This document shows, piece after piece, positions 60,029 to 64,000 of a DNA stretch of 64,000 nt (positions are counted from its first letter, which is position 1; each line of letters begins with the position of its first letter). Position numbers and translations under genes: made by a program. The notes beneath the pieces are model-generated. The model saw nothing but the letters and a program-made list of their open reading frames with translations. It searched no databases and was not told where the DNA came from. This stretch comes from Micromonospora fulviviridis. Its GTDB lineage: Bacteria; Actinomycetota; Actinomycetes; Mycobacteriales; Micromonosporaceae. The stretch is taken from NCBI RefSeq assembly GCF_014648395.1, contig NZ_BMRA01000007.1:185991-249990 (forward strand), given 5' to 3'.

Positions 60029-61906
60029 TCAGCGGGTGAAGGGGCGGACGTCCCAGAGCCAGACGTCGTCGACCCGCCGCCCCGGGCCGTACAGCGCGTC
60101 GAGCACGGCCTTCAGGTCGTCGTGCCGGCGGGTCCCCCGGTCGGGCAGCACCACCGCGTCGGCCTTCCAGTACCGGACGTCGGCCCGCGCCTGGGCGATG
60201 TCGGCCCGGCCGACCGCGGTGTCCCATTCGCCGCGCGACACGGCGGTGAGCAGCGTGGCGGTGGGCTGCGGGTCGACCCCCCACCGTCCGGTCGCGTCGG
60301 CGGCGGAGACCGGCCCGAGGAAGTAGCCCCCGGGCACCGCGAAGCCGGCCACCGCGGCGGAGCTCCAGTAGAGCGCGGTCATGCCGTTGACCGGCACCGG
60401 CACCAGGGTGCGGCCGGGCGCCACGTGGTCGCGCCAGGCGCCACTGGTGACGAAGCCCGGCACCGGGTTGCGGCCGCGCGCCTCCAGCGGCAGGGGCAGG
60501 ACGGGCAGCAGCGCGGCGGCCACCGCCACGGCCCCCGCCCGGGTGACCAGGCGGCCGTACGGCCGGTCCCGGCGGGCGGCGAGCCGGTCACCGGTGAGGG
60601 CCAGCAGCACGCCGAGCGCCGCGGTGCTGATCAGCGCGAACCGGGCCACCACCACGGAGTCGAACACCGGCAGGTCCTGCACCAGCGCGAACGGCGCCGG
60701 GACGTCGGTGCGGCGGGTGCCGGCGGTCCAGGTGGTGCCCATGGAGAGGAGCGCCGAGCCGAGGCCGACGGCCCCGAGCAGCCGGGCGATGATCTCCCGG
60801 CGCAGCCAGCAGAGCGCGCCGGACGCGACCACCAGCAGCGGCCAGCCGTAGAAGCTGGCCTGCTCGGTGGTGTTCGGCGCCCAGCCCGCCGCGCTGGTCG
60901 GGCCACCGGCCAGCGACCGGGTGGCGAACCGGACGTACGAGCCGAGCTTCAGGGCGTACGCGTCCGGAGCGCCGGGGTGACCGACCCGGTGCTGGGGGCC
61001 GGCGAACTGCATCCACAGCGGGTAGGCGGCCGCCACGGACACCAGCACGGCGGTGATCGCCAGGCCGGGCAGCAGCGGGCGCAGCCGCCGCGCCGCGTCG
61101 CGGGGCCGGAAGGCCAGGCACGCCACGGCCAGCATCAGGCAGCCGAGCGCGGTGAGGAAGAGGATCTCCAGGCTGACGAAGAACTGGGCGACCACCAGGC
61201 CACCCAGCACCAGGCCGTCGCGGACCACGTGCCCGCCCCGGGACAGCGCGATCACCCGCCAGACGATGAACGGCACCAGCCACTGGGCGGTGATGTGCGG
61301 GTGGCCGTTGCTGTGCGAGACCAGCGCCGGCGCGAAGGCGCAGAACAGGCCGCCGACGAAGGCGGCCGCCCGGGAGTCCACCAGGTGCCGGGAGAGCACG
61401 TGGAACCAGGCGTAACCGGTGCCGGCCAGGTTCAGCGTGACGAACAGCAGGTAGGCGACGGGCGCGCCGAAGAGCAGGGTGACCGGGGCGAGCACGAGCC
61501 CCGGCAGTTGCAGCCCGACGTTGGTCATCAGGTTCACCCCGGACGGGGCGTTCTGGAGCGTGGTGAAGAACGGGTTCTCCAGGTGGGTGACCGCGTGCGC
61601 CGCGTACGCCAGCATCCACTCGTTGAAGCCCTGGTCGTTCGGCCGGCTGCCGAGCAGCCGGCCGTCGGGGTCCGGCCAAGCCCGGGCGGTGACCCAGAGC
61701 GCGCCGGCGAGGTAGCCGAGCACGACCAGCATGCGCGTCCGCCACGGCCGGGCGGCCGCGCGGCCGGGGCCGGGCGCCTCCGCCGGGTCGGCCGTGCGCT
61801 TCCGGCCCGATCGGGCAGCCGGGTCGGCCACGACGTCAGCCGCCGCCGCGGCGCCCCGGGCGGGGACGGGCTCGCGGTCGCGGGTATCGGGCGCGGGCCC
61901 GGTCAT
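60029..61906 (-). CDS. Large GT-C-like membrane protein of unknown substrate
   Basis: 625 residues from ATG 61906. No Shine-Dalgarno sequence, but TAGACT lies 8 nt upstream, so a leaderless mRNA is likely. A 55-residue polar N-terminus is followed by about eleven membrane segments (from about 56) and a C-terminal soluble domain (about 480-625) with TLVPVPVNGMTALYWSSAA and RADVRYWKADAVVLPDRGTRRHD. The loop GSRPNDQGFNEWMLAYAAHA (about 84-103), with an Asp and a Glu after the first helix, fits the GT-C fold. I do not recognise a named family. Its stop lies 5 bp from that of the convergent PIG-V-like gene. Confidence 0.65.
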   Translation of the reverse strand: MTGPAPDTRDREPVPARGAAAAADVVADPAARSGRKRTADPAEAPGPGRAAARPWRTRMLVVLGYLAGALWVTARAWPDPDGRLLGSRPNDQGFNEWMLAYAAHAVTHLENPFFTTLQNAPSGVNLMTNVGLQLPGLVLAPVTLLFGAPVAYLLFVTLNLAGTGYAWFHVLSRHLVDSRAAAFVGGLFCAFAPALVSHSNGHPHITAQWLVPFIVWRVIALSRGGHVVRDGLVLGGLVVAQFFVSLEILFLTALGCLMLAVACLAFRPRDAARRLRPLLPGLAITAVLVSVAAAYPLWMQFAGPQHRVGHPGAPDAYALKLGSYVRFATRSLAGGPTSAAGWAPNTTEQASFYGWPLLVVASGALCWLRREIIARLLGAVGLGSALLSMGTTWTAGTRRTDVPAPFALVQDLPVFDSVVVARFALISTAALGVLLALTGDRLAARRDRPYGRLVTRAGAVAVAAALLPVLPLPLEARGRNPVPGFVTSGAWRDHVAPGRTLVPVPVNGMTALYWSSAAVAGFAVPGGYFLGPVSAADATGRWGVDPQPTATLLTAVSRGEWDTAVGRADIAQARADVRYWKADAVVLPDRGTRRHDDLKAVLDALYGPGRRVDDVWLWDVRPFTR

Positions 61907-61914
61907 GGGGGAGA

Positions 61915-61920
61915 AGTCTA
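61915..61920 (-). promoter_or_regulatory. -10 box of the large membrane protein gene (leaderless)
   Basis: TAGACT on the minus strand, 8 nt before ATG 61906. The spacer and the whole region lack a ribosome-binding site. Confidence 0.5.
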
Positions 61921-62164
61921 CCCAAACGTCCGCTTTTGGCCGGGTTAACGGCGATGAAAGTGTCGCCGAGCCGGGCCCGGCCGGCGGCGAGCCGGGGCGG
62001 CGTGGACCGAGGCAGGGTGGACCGGGGGCGCCGTGACCCGCCCGGTGGCGGGGCGGCCAGCGCCGGCGACGGCGTTATTGTAGTGTCCGCACGCTGTCCG
62101 AGGGTCGGTACCGACCGTCGGCGGAGCGACGCGGCATCTCCCCCCTTCCCCAGGATCGGAATCG

Positions 62165-63607
62165 ATGAACAACGGGCGAACTCTCTGGGACTCGTTGAAA
62201 CTTCCCCGGCCGCGACGGTCCGGGTCCCGGCCGCACATGATCTACCTCGCGATCGGCTTCCCGCCGGCGGCGAAGAGCTGCGCCTACCGCATGCGCGAGA
62301 CGGCGAACCAGTTCGCCGCGGCAGGCTGGGACGTGACCGCCGTCACCATCGTGGACGAGGCGTGGGAGCGCGAGTACGGCCTCGACCACACCCTCGCCGC
62401 GGGGGTGGACTCCCGGGTCCGGGTGGTCAAGCTGCCGCTGTTCCGCGATGACCTGGAGACCGACATCCGGTCGTTCACCGAGCGGCGTGCCCTGGCCCAC
62501 AAGGACTACCTGGCCGACCTGCGCAAGCAGAACCTGAAGGTCTTCCCCGAGCCGGTCTTCGGCGGCTGGCGCCCCGCGCTGGAGAAGGCCCTGCTCCAGA
62601 TCCACCGGGAGCGGCCGGTCGACCTGCTGGTGACCACCTGCGCCCCGTACGTCAACCTGTCCGCCACCTGGAAGCTGTGGGAGACCCACCAGGTGCCGTA
62701 CGTGGTGGACTTCCGCGACGGCTGGTCCGTCGACGTGATCAACAACGGCGAGGCGTTCCCCAAGGAGTCGGTCTCCGGGCAGTGGGAGATCAAGCTCCTC
62801 ACCAACGCGGTGGCCATCTGGAACGTCAACGAGCCGATCTCCCGCTGGTACCGCGAGCGCTACCCCGAGCTGGCGCACAAGATGCGGGTCGTACGCAACG
62901 GCTACGACGCCTCCAGCATCCCGGCCGAGGTCCACCCCGCTCCCGAGGACCGGCCCCTGACCTTCGGTTACCTCGGCGCGCTCAACCTGCCCGTGCCGCT
63001 GCTCGACGCGGTGCTCAAGGGCTGGCGAACGGCGCGCGCGGAGGACCCGGCGCTGGCGGACGCGCGCTTCGAGGTGCGCGGCCACATCGGCGCCGCCTGG
63101 GCGCGCGGCGACAACGCGCACGCGGAGCTGCTCAAGGCGGCCGCCGCCGACGGCGTGGTGGTCGGCGGCTCGGTGCCCAAGGCCGAGGTGATCGACCTCT
63201 ACTCCCGCTGGGACGCGGTCGTGCTGATGGTCACCGGCGGCCGGTACATGACCTCCGGCAAGGTCTACGAGTACATGGCCACCGGCCTGCCGGTGGTCTC
63301 CGCCCACGAGGCGGACCACGACGCCTCCACCGTGCTGTCCACGTACCCGCTCTGGACCGGGGCGGTCGGCCTGGATCCGGCGGAGCTGGCCGGCGCCTTC
63401 CGGCGGGCCGCCGCGATGGCCCGCACGGCCGACCAGGCCGAACGGGAGAAGGCCCGCGCCGAGGCGCGGCAGTACGCCCGTGAGGAGCAGCTCATCCCCG
63501 CCGTCCGGGAGGTCACCGAGCTGGTGCTGGGCACCGGCGGATCGTCCGGCGCCCCGCAGGCCAGCCCCGCCGGCGCGCGCGTCCTGGCCAGAGAAGGTAG
63601 GTCATGA
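62165..63607 (+). CDS. GT4-type glycosyltransferase
   Basis: 480 residues from ATG 62165. GT-B layout: MIYLAIGFPPAAKSCAYRMR (about 25-44), LLVTTCAPYVNLSATWKLWE (about 156-175), VVDFRDGWSVDVINNGEAFP (about 180-199), LTFGYLGALNLPVPLLDAVL (donor-domain start) and VLMVTGGRYMTSGKVYEYMATGLPVVSAHE split over about 354-383. The first half resembles enzymes acting late in surface polysaccharide assembly. Sugar and acceptor unknown. The stop overlaps the next gene by 4 nt. Confidence 0.83.
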   Translation: MNNGRTLWDSLKLPRPRRSGSRPHMIYLAIGFPPAAKSCAYRMRETANQFAAAGWDVTAVTIVDEAWEREYGLDHTLAAGVDSRVRVVKLPLFRDDLETDIRSFTERRALAHKDYLADLRKQNLKVFPEPVFGGWRPALEKALLQIHRERPVDLLVTTCAPYVNLSATWKLWETHQVPYVVDFRDGWSVDVINNGEAFPKESVSGQWEIKLLTNAVAIWNVNEPISRWYRERYPELAHKMRVVRNGYDASSIPAEVHPAPEDRPLTFGYLGALNLPVPLLDAVLKGWRTARAEDPALADARFEVRGHIGAAWARGDNAHAELLKAAAADGVVVGGSVPKAEVIDLYSRWDAVVLMVTGGRYMTSGKVYEYMATGLPVVSAHEADHDASTVLSTYPLWTGAVGLDPAELAGAFRRAAAMARTADQAEREKARAEARQYAREEQLIPAVREVTELVLGTGGSSGAPQASPAGARVLAREGRS

Positions 63608-64000
63608 TCGAGGTCCTGATGGTGCTGGGAGCCGTCCCCGGCCGGGTGGCGGTCCTCACCGACGCGCTGGAGCAGTTCCGCGCCCTGGGTGTCACCGTGC
63701 GGGTGGCCACCACCTTCGACCCGGCGCAGAAGATCCCGGCGGCCACCGAGCTGGCCGAGGTGCACCTGCTGCCCACGGCCAAGGAGCTGGGCCCCCGCTT
63801 CGGCCGCATGATCAAGCGGGCCAACCCGGGCCGCCGGCCCTGGCTGCGGGCCCAGCGCGACCCGTGGGTACGCCGGCACGCCAAGCGGGCCGACGTGCTG
63901 GTCGCCCTGGACGCGCAGGCGCTGCACACGGTCTGGCAGCTGGCGCAGCGGCACCGGCGGGCCGACGCCGTCTACGGCATCGCCCCCGCGCTGCGGGCGG
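63604..64000 (+). CDS. Unrecognised protein, cut by window edge
   Basis: The first 132 codons from ATG 63604 (AAGGTAGG just upstream, overlapping the previous stop as ATGA); no stop before the edge. N-terminal VLMVLGAVPGRVAVLTDALE, then VRVATTFDPAQKIPAATELA and VLVALDAQALHTVWQLAQRH. This looks like the first Rossmann half of a GT-B glycosyltransferase, with a basic stretch KRANPGRRPWLRAQRDPWVR. Too little is visible to name it. Coupled to the GT4 gene, so probably part of the same glycan pathway. Confidence 0.6.
   Translation, partial: MIEVLMVLGAVPGRVAVLTDALEQFRALGVTVRVATTFDPAQKIPAATELAEVHLLPTAKELGPRFGRMIKRANPGRRPWLRAQRDPWVRRHAKRADVLVALDAQALHTVWQLAQRHRRADAVYGIAPALRA

Overview
The window is 64 kb of very GC-rich DNA from the chromosome of a filamentous actinomycete, most likely Micromonospora or a close relative. 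This is inferred from codon use, many GTG starts, an actinobacterial GlgE-type glycogen pathway, a single-anchor SdhCAB, and many start codons lying 6-8 nt after a TANNNT box with no Shine-Dalgarno sequence (leaderless mRNAs). I saw no rRNA, tRNA, CRISPR array, transposase or phage gene. Both ends are cut inside genes: the 3' end of an hrpA-type helicase gene on the left and an unrecognised ORF on the right.

Layout. (1) 1-10.6 kb, general metabolism: hrpA end, a secreted protein with tandem repeats, a LysR regulator divergent from sdhCAB, a zinc alcohol dehydrogenase overlapping an SDR, and a metallo-beta-lactamase-fold hydrolase. (2) 10.6-17.7 kb: a PglC-like phosphoglycosyltransferase with a PglD-like acetyltransferase, then dgt, tex (with an RGG-rich tail), a small unknown gene and a DUF389 membrane protein. 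(3) 17.9-30.9 kb, first glycan locus: a second PglC-like enzyme overlapping a PglE-like aminotransferase, facing a long minus-strand series (Wzy-like polymerase, Wzx-like flippase, two glycosyltransferases, CapE, CapF, WbuB-like glycosyltransferase). CapG lies beyond nadK. CapE, CapF and CapG together make UDP-N-acetyl-L-fucosamine, so a Wzx/Wzy-assembled glycan containing L-FucNAc and perhaps a 4-amino sugar is the best reading. (4) 31-39.5 kb: pgm, glgC, glgM, glgE and glgB, a nearly complete GlgE alpha-glucan pathway (no treS here). (5) 39.5-51.4 kb, mixed: intergenic repeats, a low-complexity secreted protein, an App1-type phosphatase, a GT-C-like membrane protein, yaaA, an orphan TAXI lipoprotein facing a two-component system, a PIG-V-like membrane mannosyltransferase, and small unknown genes. 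(6) 51.5-64 kb, second envelope-glycan locus: a hexapeptide acetyltransferase, a TagF-like enzyme with a membrane N-terminus, a nucleotide-sugar dehydrogenase, a TarS-like GT2, GT4 enzymes, a second PIG-V-like protein and a large membrane protein. This set resembles teichoic-acid-type polymer synthesis.

Functional links. Pgm supplies glucose-1-phosphate to GlgC; ADP-glucose feeds GlgM, whose maltose-1-phosphate is polymerised by GlgE and branched by GlgB. The two PglC-like enzymes would start lipid-linked glycans on undecaprenyl phosphate, with sugars from CapEFG and the PglD/PglE-like enzymes, export by Wzx and polymerisation by Wzy. Several convergent gene pairs are separated by perfect hairpins. 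Three intergenic inverted repeats, two of them copies of one 45-nt element, and a heptanucleotide tandem repeat are not explained by the genes.
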